Of a stretch of DNA of 64,000 nt, positions 1 through 11,400 are shown in pieces; the stretch's first letter is position 1; every line of letters begins with the position of its first letter. Under the pieces are notes generated by a model. It saw only the letters and a list, made by a program, of their open reading frames with translations. It was not told the origin of the DNA and made no database searches. The translations under genes were made by a program, and so were the position numbers. Origin of the DNA: Zygnema cylindricum (Eukaryota > Streptophyta > Zygnematophyceae > Zygnematales > Zygnemataceae); the NCBI GenBank assembly GCA_037447655.1, contig JBBHKE010000190.1, positions 172,691 to 236,690 on the forward strand, written 5' to 3'.

Positions 1-199
1 CCAATAAATAGCCGCTATTGTGGCTACCGATATATGGTATGGTTATATAGCTAATAGTCCATGGGTTTTTTTCCAGGTATAGCCAAAAGCGGTTTAGGGA
101 TGGCTATGTGTTGTGATTTATTATCATAGTTTACTGTTATAGACATATTTGGCAAGTAGAGTGAGAAAAGACAAAAAAAAACAAAATTGCGAAACCATG

Positions 200-550
200 G
201 GGGAAATTTTTAGAATTTATGACGGCGAGCTGTCATAATTTGAGCGTGATGTCAAAATGTCACAAACCCTAAACATCTATAATGTCACAAGTAGCTAGAC
301 GTCTTCAACCGTCGCTATTTTGTAAATTGTCAAAATGTCATCAATGTCATCAATGTCATCAATTGTCATCAATTGTCGCGAGTTTTGTAGTCGTCTACAA
401 CCGTCAGAAATTACACCCACGTCTACTTCTCGCACTTTTTAATGTAAAAATTTCATTTGTTTACATAGGAATACTTTGAAAGTAGTACAGAGAATCTTCG
501 CTAAAAACAACGTTTCAAGACTAAAGTTTCATGTACATGGGAAAGTGCCC
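200..550 (+). repeat. Partial Mutator-like TIR element, 'R' end
   Basis: The block ends in ACATGGGAAAGTGCCC and carries the same run of motifs (CCCTAAACATCTA, TGTCACAA, GTCTACAACCGTC) seen at the right end of the element at 34169-36331. Only this end is present, so it is a truncated copy. The small reading frame at 282-479 lies inside it and has no recognisable domain. Bases 1-200 are AT-rich with CGATA motifs and show no gene. Confidence 0.55.
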
Positions 551-600
551 ATAGTCCAAAGAAATCGTTTATACAGATATTGTCATTTGATACTATTATT

Positions 601-1679
601 TAGTGTTGTGTATCGGTAGGGATTTGGCGAAAACCGATATGGACCTTTTTTTGGGTACCTGATAATCGATATATTGGTATGGTATATAGCCATCGGTGTT
701 ATCGCCGATAAATAACCGATATTTATCATTTTTTATCGACGATAATACCCATATCGATAACTACCGGCGATAATTGTACGGATAGTACAAATAAATATGG
801 TGGCTGTAAATGGCGGCAGTCTGACAGATGTGTTCAGCCCATAGATATCACGTGCGTACATTACGCACGCTATAAACTAACAAATACTACGTACAGTACG
901 CATCAAACGATGATGAAAACTTGAAAAGTAAGTAAAATGTGTACCTTAATTTGTACCCGCATAATATTTTTACAATTATGTACGGTGTCCGTCTATGTTT
1001 GTACATTTTAGGATTATTTTACGGGAATTTTTAGGGTTTCCAAAGGACATTCCCATACGTTCCTTTATATTTTTGTTGATATTCCGTACTATTAGGTTTT
1101 TTAGGGTTCTCTTTCATACAATTTTGTACATTTTAAGTAAACTTGCGTGCTAAGACTTTTGATTTTTAAGGTCACGCTTTTAGTATTTTTTGTCGTTCCG
1201 TACAATGAAATTTACAAATTTTTCCTAAAAGTGTGAAAAAAATTTCTGTAATTAGTAAAACAATTGAAATTTTCACGAATTGGAATCGACTCGATACACT
1301 CTTGATACATTTTTTTTAAGTTTGATTCTCGAATTATACAATGTATTTTGATTTTTTCGTTTCGGTAGTATAGTTTTAGAACTATAAAGTATTATTTTAA
1401 ATTTGTCTACGTTTACGTGCCCCGGTGTCCGTAATAATTATCAGTTAAATAGATACGGAACAGATTGTTATACGTGGCATGCCACGCTATATAATGTTAA
1501 TAATGTAATACAATATATTATAAAGTACTTTAGTATGCGTACTATATATTTTTTAAGTTATAGCCGATATGGAATTTGTTGGTCTGTGACCGTTATATCG
1601 GTACCTCTGACCGTTCGATAACCGATAACAATCGGTATCGGTGTTATCGCGATAAAATTTTTACCGATACACGACACTA
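601..1679. mobile_element. Non-autonomous hAT-like transposon
   Basis: The left end TAGTGTTGTGTATCGGTA is mirrored by TACCGATACACGACACTA at the right end, an inverted repeat with one mismatch. The flanking octamers CTATTATT (593-600) and CTATTTTG (1680-1687) match at 6 of 8 positions, as for a decayed 8-bp hAT target duplication. The interior is AT-rich, full of CGATA/TATCG motifs, and has no transposase frame. The class rests on terminal sequence and duplication length only. Confidence 0.55.
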
Positions 1680-1714
1680 CTATTTTGTCATTTTTCATTG
1701 CAAGAATTGTGAGA

Positions 1715-2221
1715 TAGACACGGTAATGGGAGAGGGAGAGAGAGAGAGGCCCTTTCATGGACTTCACTTTTGTGAAATGGCGTTTGTTGGTCGAGACCCC
1801 TCCACGACACCTGTACGTAAAAAATCGCACGGAAAAAAGTTACGCACATGCTGTAAGCGTGCAGTTGGTTTTTTTTTGGGTACTCTGCGCACAAAAATTG
1901 TAAAAAACCTCCGACGCGTGCGAAAAAATCTGCCTATTCACTCACATCGTAGAACTTTAGTTAAAATCACCTCGCGAGGTGATTTTATTAGAAGTTTGAA
2001 GATGAGCTGTAAGGACGCGAAAGTGGGTCGAACCGAGCTAGACGACAAACTGCATCGCGCTAGACGACAACCTGCAGTACATTTAAAGTTTTAAGCTATC
2101 GCAAACTGTACTGTGGTGAATTCAATCTTTAGGTACAGCTGCGGATTTTCTCGTTGAGGGCTAAGTTTTGGAGGAAAACGACAGAAAAATTTCCTAACTT
2201 TATCACATGGGAAAGTGCCCT
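1715..2221 (-). repeat. Partial Mutator-like TIR element, 'L' end
   Basis: It ends in ACATGGGAAAGTGCCCT and aligns by eye with 35280-35790: a GGGAGAG-rich stretch, a TTTCATGGACTTCAC-like stretch, then CTCGCGAGGTGATTTT and AAAACGAC. It is the opposite end of the family represented at 200-550. The reading frames on both strands here have no domain and are taken as chance. Confidence 0.5.
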
Positions 2222-2263
2222 AAGACCGAATTTCGAACATTAGGTCTACGGACTATGCCTGTA

Positions 2264-2462
2264 CCACCGTGAATCGCTATTAGCGTTAATGTTCTCTTAA
2301 AAGTTTTTTTCTCCTTACACATATGTCCGATTGTGTATCTGACGGCTGCGATTGAAAGGCAAAATTCTCAGCTTCCGATTGGCGGTCTCAAACTGAAAAT
2401 CGGAAAAGTGTGTACGGAGAAAAAATGATTTAAGTGGCGAAAAAAATATTTACACTAATAGC
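2264..2462. mobile_element. TA-flanked MITE, right end lost
   Basis: It starts with CCACCGTGAATCGCTATTA and contains the GATTGAAAGG...CTTCCGATTGGCGGT core found at 31800-31860 and 32758-32810. It stops at CACTAATAGC just before the next MITE, so its right terminal repeat is missing. Confidence 0.6.
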
Positions 2463-2464
2463 TA

Positions 2465-2680
2465 CACCGTGAATCGGTATTGGCGTAATGGACGCTATTT
2501 AAGGTACCTTTTTTTTTTTTTTAATTCTCAAATAGAATTATCCACACTATTTAAAAAAACCCTATTTCCTAATTTGAATAAACGATTTCGTTGAAAATTT
2601 CCAAATTCTCAATTAGCGTAAATGACGGTAATTGTTCCTACACACTAAAGAAACCTTTACGCGAATAACGATTCACGGTG
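2465..2680. mobile_element. TA-flanked MITE (Tc1/mariner-like ends)
   Basis: Terminal inverted repeats are CACCGTGAATCGGTATTGGC and its decayed complement ending GATTCACGGTG, with TA on both sides (2463-2464, 2681-2682). It is 216 bp, AT-rich and non-coding. The same TA-plus-CACCG ends recur through the window, and the empty site at 28160 shows that TA is the duplicated target. Confidence 0.7.
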
Positions 2681-3099
2681 TAGTACGACTTTCCAGACGA
2701 AAAAGGTCGGTTTCCAGATATTTGATGATTTTTTAGATTTGATAGTCAGCTTACGTGGAGCCAGTCATATCTGAACACGTATGTAAATCATATTTACAAA
2801 CGATACGTGATGTACCTTAGGCCTCTGTAATACATAAATTTTGCTGTCCGTACTATACATTTCCTCCTCTGTAACCATACCCCAACATTTTGCGGCGTCT
2901 ACCTTTAAGTCACGTACAAGCCCCCCCCTCCCCCCCCCCCCTCCCTCACTGAGCGCTCGCCACGGGGGGGGGGGGGTTTGAAAAAAAAATATCCGGATAT
3001 TTAGCTTCTCCGTACATGGTCTCGATATATCGATTATCGGGTAGCTAATATTCGATATATATCGAATATCGGCAATAGGTCCTCGATACCCAACACTAC
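2681..3099. repeat. hAT-like remnant with C-run/G-run hairpin
   Basis: A stretch of C runs (about 2921-2945) is followed by a G run (about 2965-2978), so the two can pair as a hairpin around CACTGAGCGCTCGCCAC. Next come palindromic TATCGAT motifs and the terminus CAACACTA. A related order is seen at 37475-37708. The left end was not found. An apparent frame on the minus strand reads through the G/C runs and is not considered a gene. Confidence 0.4.
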
Positions 3100-3117
3100 T
3101 AATAGCGATACACGGTG
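3100..3117. repeat. Terminal fragment of a TA-flanked MITE
   Basis: The sequence CTAATAGCGATACACGGTG followed by TA is one terminal repeat of the MITE family; no partner end is adjacent. Confidence 0.5.
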
Positions 3118-3369
3118 TAGTTCTGTACTCAACAGGATATTTCTGTCTTTGAGAGATGATATACAAGTATCTTTCCCATTTAGTTTTGAAATATTTTACT
3201 GCAATTTTTTAACTGCAATTATTCCAGGAAATTTTAAGAGACTAAAAAATCTTCGAATTCCGATCCCGAAAATCTTTTTGGATTTTCAGAAACCTTCCAA
3301 AACCTTTTTTTTTAAATCGTACGGACACCATTGACTCCCTTCTGTCAGAGCCTTGAATCTCGAATTCTT

Positions 3370-3670
3370 AACCTAAATGTTGAAACCCTAATTTCCTAAA
3401 TTACAAGCCCTAAACATTGAACTCGCAACCTTCCTAAACCCTAAAACTTCAAATCTAACTCTAAACATCATAACCCAACCCTAAACCTCAAACCTAACCC
3501 TAAACTTGCATACTCTGACTCTAAATCTCAAAAACCTAAACCTAAACCTTCAACTTAACCCTAAACTTGAACAGAACCTTATCTTCCAAACCTAGCCTCA
3601 AACCTTGTACCCAAACCTCTATTTGAACCTTAAACCATACACCCTAACCCTAATTTGTAGTGCTAATTTT
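3370..3670. repeat. Degenerate telomere-like CCCTAAA repeats
   Basis: About 300 bp directly upstream of the TFIIE-beta gene are built from AACCCTAA, CCTAAACC and ACCCTAAAC words in irregular spacing, i.e. decayed plant-type telomere units on the + strand. No long frame or TATA box is evident. It may be an interstitial telomere scar or supply telo-box-like promoter motifs; the sequence alone does not decide. Confidence 0.6.
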
Positions 3671-3720
3671 AGCCTCTGCTGAACGAGAAGCTTCCACAGT
3701 TTATTCAGCCCCAGCCTTGA
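3655..3720 (+). repeat. Decayed duplicate of TFIIE-beta start region
   Basis: Bases around 3660-3720 match 3781-3841 at an offset of 121 bp: both contain a TTTTAGCC/TTTAGCC word, then a GAGAAGC word, then CAGTTT(A/G)TTCAGC and CCAG. In the upstream copy the ATG is CTG (3676-3678) and the frame closes with TGA after about 14 codons. It is a local tandem duplication of the 5' end of the gene. Confidence 0.65.
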
Positions 3721-3796
3721 AACCCTGACCTAAAACCCTGCAACCCTAATCTGAATTGCACTCCGAAACCTTAAACTTAGATTCTAAACTTTAGCC

Positions 3797-6700
3797 ATGC
3801 TTAGCGAGAAGCGAGCGCAGTTTGTTCAGCGCCAGGCTCAGCTTCAGGCTCGAAATGCCAGCGATGCGGCTGCACGTGCCAAAGCCGCCGGGCCTCCTTC
3901 TTCTTCCCGAGCCGCTGGTCCGGGATTCGTCAAACCGGGTCCCAAACCTCCGCCTACCAGCAGCACGTCCGGAATGGACCGCAGCAACTGGAGAAACGAC
4001 AAAGACAAATATGCGCAAATACTGGAAGTGAGGAGGATGCCCGTCGGGGCACAGATGATGAAAGTCATTCTGTTGTTGAAGAAGGTGAGGGGGGAGCTTT
4101 TTGGTTTTTTGTGTGGTTTTTAGTTTTTTGTGTATTATTGTTAGTGTCAGGTTTTTTTTTTTTTTCAGTGTTTGGGGCACAGATACGTCGTCCCGAAGCA
4201 GGTGGAGGGAAGCTTTTTGGTCTTTTGTGTGGTTTTTTAGTATACCGTGTATCATTATTAGCGTTGATGTTTTTTTCTTCGGTGTTTTACACGTGCCCGG
4301 GTTTTGTTTGGGGACAGTTAATCCGAAGGTGTGAAACTTACCTTTTTATTGCAACCTTCGGATTAAAAATCCTTTTAATTGGACTAAAAATCCAAATAAT
4401 TGGACAAGTGTACACGTAGAAAACCGAGTTTAAAGGCCAAAAAGAACATGAACACTGATAATGATACACAGTGTAGTGGTGAGGGAATTGCAGCAATTAT
4501 CGGAAGGCCGGAAACAAATGCAAAGACCTTTTAGCACAAGACAGCCTGAAATAAATTAACTGGTGATAAGAAAGAACTTAATGTAAGAAAAAGGTTTAGG
4601 GATCAGGTGTAGGCAGACAGAGGTAGGTGGGAATGTTGGAAATTCATAATTCTAGGTACAAATCCTTACGGGTCCATTTCCCTGATTCAAATCAGATCGG
4701 GAGGAGGAGAGGAAGGCGGGGGGGGGGGGGGGGGGGGGGGGAGAAGAGAGAGGGAGAGCATGAATTCACGAGAATGAAAGAGAAAGAGAGTGGGATGGAG
4801 AGAGAGAAATTGATAGGGATAGTTGGGGAGACAGGAGCGCAGGGCGTTAAGTCCGGAGGAGATCGAAACTGAAACATTTGTGGACATCAGTTTAAACGCA
4901 GAACTGCAGAGGAATTTGCGGAGCAACCCCAAAGTGGCTTTTGACGGAGGGAGATACATTTATAAGGTATGTTTCTAAATTGTTTCTTCTTCAATTAAGG
5001 AATGGGGACAGGAAAAGCACAGCAAGCTACACCTATATATAAAACAAAAAAAAAAAGCAGAAATAACTCTACTCTCAGGTCTCTGCATACTAGTATGATG
5101 TATGACTGTTTCCTGAACAGAGTACTGTCTACAGAGACAATGGATGTCAAATGATATTGTTTTCTATAATTGTGTAGGAGTTTGTTCAAGGATTCATGGC
5201 TATGTTTTTTTGTTTTACTATTGACGTCAATGATGTTGTTTTCAATGATTGTATAGAAATTGTCGAGGGATTCAAGGCGATCGTTTTATTTTTTTATAAG
5301 TGCAGGCAACACATTCTTTAGCTGGGAAAGAAGAACTTCTGCACTTAATTCGTGCACATAAAGACGGAATTCCTTCAACTGAAGTGGAGGACAGCTATCC
5401 CACTGTGTCTAACGATATAGAGGTAGGGCCTACTAGAGACCCCGTTTCCATTTTCTGAATATTTTGGGATTTTCTAATACTCAAGATCTGTTTCTCTCAT
5501 CTATGTTCTGTTGTCAATGTTGGGTTTAAAAGCAAGTTTGAATGTTTAAGTTCAAACGTTTTCCTAAGGTTGTTTTAAAACAGGTATCTGTAAGTGTATC
5601 CGACAATTTAGCAAGGTCAGTTTTTTTTTCTGTGTTTTTTTTTTCTTTTTATTATTTATCTTCCAAATTTGAGCCGAAATTGTTAAAACTCTGTGCTTTA
5701 GCTACTCTCTTAGCCAACAAATACAGTCTTTGGGAGGTATGCTGGCGGTTAGAGGTTGCATCGGAGAGTTTTTTTTTTTTTTAAATATATAATCTTCATG
5801 TTTTTGGCTGAATAAGTTGGATTTTTAATTTTCAGAAATTGCATGTACTTAACGTACTCCGTACGTCCGTACCTGACATTTTGTACTTTAAAAGTAGATG
5901 TACTTCTGTAGTTTATCGTACATTTCGTAGTTGTACGGACTTTTAGGCAGTTTAAACTCGTGCAAAGTTTAAACTTCAGAAATTGAGACACTGTTTCAAC
6001 TGGAAATTCTTGGAGAGACGAACATTTGGGAGGAACTCAGAAAATTGTGTCCATTACTCCTCCAATTTTGGGCTGGCTATGAGCTTAGAACTTTTTGGGT
6101 GCTAGCAATTAGTATTAGTGATAATGTCAAGGACTAATCTCATGTGGATAACGCAAAATTTCATAACTTAGGAGGTATTTGACCGTAAAAACCCTATTCA
6201 CACCAATATCTTTCTGATGCCAGCTATTTGTGGCAATTCAAATAATGTAGAACCAGTTGTTCATGTACCACATTTTTTTCTTTTTGGTTGTTTGCAATAG
6301 TTTTGTGATACAACTGATTGGAAACTAAAAGTTTTTCAACATGCCAAGTCTATCAAATAGCCTTTTTTTTCCAGAATTGAGTTCCGTTGGAGAAACGTGC
6401 CTTTGTGTGAGCTGCATCTGATCGTATAACATTGCACGTGAAAAACACTTATTTTTAGCATAATCACATCTCTAAGCTCTTGCGAAGTTGCTACATTGGA
6501 CGGTTTAGTGAAAAGTTCTCACCTCTGTCCAGTGTTTAACCTAGGATCTAATTTTGTTCGATTGTCCTCTCTCTTTTACAAATATGCCTCCGGTTTCAAT
6601 TTCATAGTCACTTCCCTACCTCTTTCCCGAGAAATACCTGTCCGTTTTCAAATGTACAAAACATTCCCTACAGTCATATGTTATAAACCAGGGGATTGGA

Positions 6701-7106
6701 TAAAAAGTACACACTAATTCCGGTCCCCTCGTATCTCCTCCCTCCTCCCGTGCCCTCCCAGGAGCTCCGGACCGCGGGCCAGTTATGGAAGCTCCAAAAC
6801 AGCGATTCCAAAGTGGACATATTGTACCCTAACGACCCGAGGATTCAAATTACGGTCGACGACGACATTAAACAGTTGGTGAAGAGTGTAAAAATGAGCG
6901 ATTGGCACGACATGGAACGGGAGCTTAAGAGGGCGGGAATGGTTCCGGCCACTAGTGCGGCTCGGAGAGAGAGTATGTTGGCCGATACGAGGCAACAAAA
7001 AGAACAACCGAAGACTAAGAAAAGACGAGAATCGAAAAGGACGAAATATACAAACAGTCATTTACCGGAGCTTCTGCGAGGGATCGAGATGCCGCCGGGA
7101 ATGTGA
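3797..7106 (+). CDS. GTF2E2: Transcription initiation factor IIE subunit beta (TFIIE-beta), four exons
   Basis: TFIIE-beta pairs with TFIIE-alpha in the RNA polymerase II pre-initiation complex, recruits TFIIH and helps open the promoter; it acts in the nucleus. Exons are 3797-4084, 4835-4966, 5306-5422 and 6762-7106, all with GT-AG phase-0 introns, giving 293 residues, the usual size for plant TFIIE-beta. Diagnostic stretches are RRMPVGAQMMKVI (exon 1), LSPEEIE and RSNPKVAFDGGRYIYK (exon 2, first winged helix), GKEELLHLIRAHKDGIP (exon 3) and AGQLWKL, YPNDPRI and DDDIKQLV (exon 4, second winged helix), then a basic tail ending in KRTKYTNSHLPELL. The N-terminus is Ala/Pro/Ser-rich. The ATG is the first in frame; exon-2 acceptor ACAG at 4831-4834 was chosen because it keeps phase 0 and the family alignment. 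Intron 1 holds a MITE and a 24-G run. The exact product is well supported; splice sites are inferred. Confidence 0.9.
4243..4473. mobile_element. MITE inside intron 1 of TFIIE-beta
   Basis: The ends TACCGTGTATCATTATTAGC and its complement ending GATACACAGTG are flanked by TA. A second, inner inverted repeat (AATCCGAAGGT / ACCTTCGGATT, about 4320-4366) sits in the middle. It does not overlap an exon. Confidence 0.65.
4699..4834 (+). repeat. Purine tract with 24-G run before exon 2 of TFIIE-beta
   Basis: Bases 4718-4741 are an uninterrupted run of 24 G, embedded in GGAGGA/GAGAGA purines that continue to the exon-2 acceptor at 4834. The intron therefore lacks a normal pyrimidine tract and could form a G-quadruplex in RNA. 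The run length may carry sequencing error. Confidence 0.75.
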
Positions 7107-8552
7107 TTTTTGGAGTGTGAGTTGTTTAACCAAATGTTTTTTTTTTTTTTTTTTAGGGTGTTTTGTTTTTAGGGTTTTTTGTTTGTAGGTTCTTTTGTTT
7201 TAGTGGGTTTTGTCTTTGTGTTTTTTTTTTGTTTTTGTGTTTTTTGTTTTCACTTTTTTTTTTTTTTTTTTTCACGTCTTTTTTAAATGTACAGAATATA
7301 AGGTTTTGTTGGGACCAGGGCCAGGTCATGATAGTGTAGATTTGACTGTCTTTTATGCAACTGTTTCTTTTTTTTATTTTTTCTTTTAACATTACAAGAA
7401 GTCTTCGGTCCACGGTCCTGTAATTAGTTTCCCATATTGTTTGTCGGTCGAGAGTGTTGTGTGTTTTTAGTTAACGGAGAAGACTTCTCTTTCTTTTTTT
7501 TTTTAAGTCTGTGTAAAAAAATTAGTTGAGAGCTTATTTACCTTCTGAGTCAACGTTTTTTCAGTGGTTTAGTTTTTGAAACCATCTTACAAACTACTAC
7601 AAAGATGTACGAAAAACTTTTGCAACAAAAATGTGGTATAAATGGTAATGATAAAATTCTTTGTCTTATCCGTTCGCTGATCTTGGCTGGAACTGGTTTG
7701 ACATTGTGATTCCTCATTTTTTTTTTCTAATACATCTGAAAGGATATTCTATTTTGTTTTTTATGGTATCTGTGTCTATTCAAATGCCTCATTTTTTATT
7801 TTTTTTTAAATCCGAAAGGATATTCTCTTTTACTTTTTTATTGTATGTGAGTTTATTCTACTGATCAGTCTCCTTGTTCCTGGTTATGTTATGTACGTTG
7901 TATTTTGTCTTTTTCTGAACATTTTACGTTGTTTTCTTTTCTGGGAGCGTAGGAGAGCAGATGTTTGTACACCGCCCAACGTTATGTGTTAAGGACTTTT
8001 TAACTTTAATGCAAAATTATAATTAATAATAATAATTTAGTTCAAGGAGATGTGATAGATTGTAGTCCAGGTCCTTAAATAGTGTTGTTAACACTATTTT
8101 GTGATTTTTGGCCAGAAAAAGTCGTGACCGAATTAGTGCAATTAACTCTAATAACGATAGGCGGCGTAGATAGTGACTTAAACCAGAAATAGTGTTTATT
8201 AATACTAATGATACAATGTGAGTCGTTGTTGGCTTCAATGGTACTGATTGGTTTGGTGCTTGTCCATTTGCCTCCCAACCAGGAAATTGTGGAAATAACG
8301 CTAAATGTTGTTTCTTAACGCCAATTCTTTGACTCGCTTAAAGCCAGTTGTGTCATTTTGAACTGAATCATACCAACATAAATCCAACACTGAATTTGTT
8401 TACTCTAATAGCGATTTGCAGCGAATTTCATGTGATTGCCATTTCCGTGCTTTTGTTCGTAAGTTTGTCCGTACTTTTTTGACGTACCATCTCCGGCCTC
8501 TAATGTGTTGTTATACGTACCGTTCCCCAACTTGCAATCACAATTTTATTAG
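7107..8552. other. No gene seen; T-rich 3' flank of TFIIE-beta
   Basis: T runs at 7136-7155 and 7257-7272 follow the stop codon. The rest is AT-rich with no family-like frame. Short frames on both strands have no domain. The end of the 3' UTR was not determined. Confidence 0.5.
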
Positions 8553-8881
8553 ATCTCACTCTCAATGACACTTTCAATCCCACTCTCAATCACACTCTCA
8601 ATCCCACTTTCAATCCTACAGCCAATCCCACTTTCGATCCAGCTTTTAATCCCACTTTAAATCCTACTTCCAATTCCGCTTTGAATCCCAATTTCAGTAC
8701 CACTTCTAATTTACCCCACACTCAATACATCATTCAATCCCACTTTGAATCCCACTTCCAACCATTTTCAGTCCCTCTTCAAGTCCCACTTTCTATCCCA
8801 TTTTCAACCCCAATTTCAGTCCCACTTTCAATCCCACTCTTAATTCCAATCTCAATTTAACTTTCAATCCCACTTTCAATC
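8553..8881 (+). repeat. Minisatellite, about 12-bp unit TCCCACTTTCAA
   Basis: More than 20 imperfect units such as TCCCACTTTCAA and TCCCACTCTCAA run head to tail. The unit drifts in length by a few bases. No frame is maintained. Confidence 0.85.
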
Positions 8882-9106
8882 AAGTTCGAGTTACTTTGTT
8901 CTAGCTTACTGTTATAGTTTTGCGTTGTCTTTATGGAACATTGAATACACGTAAGATAAAATAAAATGATGGGTTTTTGTGGTTGGTGGTATCAATTAAT
9001 GAACCTTTTGTGTGTTGGTTAGTGGTACACAGTGGAAGCAAAAAACTAAGTTTTTAAGCATTGTTTTGGTTGTCAAATGATAAGAGAGAAAGCAGTTCGA
9101 TTTTTA

Positions 9107-9265
9107 GAACTAAATGGGAGTATTGTTATAAAAGCTCCAGTAGTAGTTTAGTACATTGAGCTATTAGAGGTGACTTATGGTAGTGGCAACTTTAAAGCTC
9201 AAGGGGTGTATTGTTTTATAAAGCTCCAGTAGTTTAGTATTAAGAGCTATGAGAGTAGACTTTCA
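9107..9265 (+). repeat. Two direct copies of an approximately 75-bp unit
   Basis: AAAGCTCCAGTAGTAGTTTA with a following GAGCTATTAGAGG is repeated as AAAGCTCCAGTAGTTTAGTA with GAGCTATGAGAG about 75 bp later. Neither copy codes. The surroundings (8882-9349) show no gene and no LTR matching the Ty3 element that follows. Confidence 0.6.
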
Positions 9266-10029
9266 AATGTTAAAGACGATTATTTAGAGTTCTTTGGTTC
9301 AGTATGAGCTGCAACTAGTGTGGATTATTGATACACATTTCATTCTCAAGACGGAACTTCTATATTATTATCCCTCCAATACGTTTGTAAAAACTCGGAA
9401 TTTTTATCTTCTAAAGTTAACTCTTCTTCTGGCCTTCCTAGATAATGCACTTGCGAGATTATGGTATTAACGACCTTAAACCGTTGACCAACCCAATCTA
9501 TTACCTATCTGTGGACCTCAGGTTCTATAATTATCGATCGATCTAATTCCAATTCTCCTTCTGTTGGTAGAAGATTTGCTCGTTTAAGCTAACTGACGTG
9601 TATCACTGGATGAATTCTTGTTGAAGGCGGAAAGTCCAATTTGGCAGCAACGGTCCAATTTGGCAGCAACGGACGATATCATCTTGATTACAGTAAATGG
9701 TCCGATGTACTTAGGAGCGAATTTCCCCGTAGGATCCAATTGTCCTTTGATCTTGCACCTGTAATTAGTTGTTGAAAGTCAAACTTTGTCACTTGTGTTT
9801 ACCACCCTATCACCCCGTTTGCGGTTAGCATTTAATTTTTGCCTTCTTGTGCCTCCACTAATGAATCCCGCACTGTTTTCCAAACTGTTTGAATGTATTC
9901 CCAACACTCTGTTCCAGAACCCCTATTCTTTTGAGTGACCCTTGTTATTAAGTCTAATGCTTCTCTTGTTTGGTATCCATATGCAACTTCAAATGGTGAG
10001 AATCTTGTACTAGCATGTTTACATGAACT

Positions 10030-10785
10030 TTATGCAAATTCCATTAATGGCAGTTTAGATTCCCATGTGTTATGAACTCCACTGCACACAGTCTTTTGCA
10101 TTTCCTCTAGTGTACGGTTCATCCTTTCTGTCTCTCCATCTGTGTGAGGATGATAAGAGGTACTCATTTTTAATTCAGTGCCTAAATTTTGCTGTAATTC
10201 TCTCCAAAATGCAGACGTAAATTTAGAATCGTTATCCCTGACTATAGACAGAGAGACTCCATGATGTCTGACTACGTTCTCAAAATATAACTTTGCAATA
10301 TCCACAACCGAATGAGTAGTTTTTCACGGGATAAAGGTTGCCATTTTACTGAACCTATCGACTACGACAATGATACTGTCATTTGTTCTAGATGTAGCTA
10401 GATGTAGCTGGCAATATGACAATAAAATCCATACTGACAGATTCCCATGGTCTTTTGGGGATATATAAAGGTTTTAAGAGACCTCTACGTTTCTGGTTAC
10501 TACGTTTACTCTATTGGCAAGGACATAACTTTCCACGTGTTTCGACACCCCCTTTGCCATCCCGGGCCAAAACAATCTACTGTGCAACCGACTAAGAGTT
10601 TTATCTCGACCTAGATGTCCGAAATGCTCATGCGCTTCTTGTAAAAGTTGTTTTCTTAGGTCTCCCACTTCAGAATTGCATAATCTATCCCTTGTTCGCA
10701 AATACAATAAACCATCTTCTATTCTAAAGTTTTTAACATGCCTCTCTTTCAATGGGTCAAAATTCCCGCCCAAAATATTTTGCAA
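10030..10785 (-). pseudogene. Ty3 element 1 integrase (zinc finger and catalytic core), broken
   Basis: The zinc-binding region shows the HEHFGHLGRDKT pattern (10474-10785) and the core includes RDNDSKFTS and HTDGETERMNRTLEE (10030-10305), i.e. the second Asp and the Glu of the D,D-35-E triad. The two parts lie in different frames with stops between, so no full integrase is encoded. Integrase would insert element cDNA into chromosomes. C-terminal sequence continues leftward to about 9350 without an open frame. Confidence 0.8.
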
Positions 10786-11400
10786 ATCACAACAAAATAA
10801 GGATTTTTATCATAACCATTTTTAACAGCATCTAAAAACAATTCATCTCCAACCACCACACTTATTTCAAAACATCTACTTAAAGGATCTGCGACTACAT
10901 TTGTCTTTCCAGGAATATGTTTGACATTAAATTTGAAATATGCCAATTTTGCATCCATCTATTCAGCCTACCAGTTATGATCTGTGCATCACTTAATCTT
11001 TGTAGATAGGATAGTGTCTTATTTTCACACTGAACTATAAATTCTCTATTGTGCAAATAACAACGCCATTTCACCAATGCATGAACAATTGCGATTAATT
11101 CTTTTTCCTGTGCTGGGTATTTCTTTTCAGCATCATCGAATTTCTTTCACTAAAAAGCAATAAGGTGAAAATGTTTGCCGACTTTTTGACTTATAACTGC
11201 ACCTAGACCTTTATCCGATACATTAGTAGTGATCAGAATTTCAAATTCCCCAACATCAAGTTACACCAGTGTAGGGGCAGAGGTCAACTTCCCTTTTAGT
11301 TTCTCGAAAAATCTCTTCTGATTGGTTCCCCACACAAACGTCTTCTTCTCCCGATGTAAATCCGTCAAAGGTGCGGCGATCATTCTGAAGTTCCTGATAA
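10749..11400 (-). pseudogene. Ty3 element 1 RNase H, broken
   Basis: Fragments in at least two frames include KWRCYLHNREFIVQCENKTL, RWMQ and KHIPGKTNVVADPLSR, typical of the RNase H end of Ty3 pol, where RNA of the RNA-DNA hybrid is removed. Stops and frameshifts separate the fragments. Confidence 0.75.

Noticed and set aside
2765-3166. Minus-strand 133-codon frame through the C/G runs
   Set aside because: It contains homopolymer translations (PPPP, GGGG) and a repeat terminus; there is no family similarity.
4627-4872. Plus-strand 81-codon frame across the G24 run
   Set aside because: It lies in the TFIIE-beta intron in a different frame from exon 2; poly-Gly comes from the G run.
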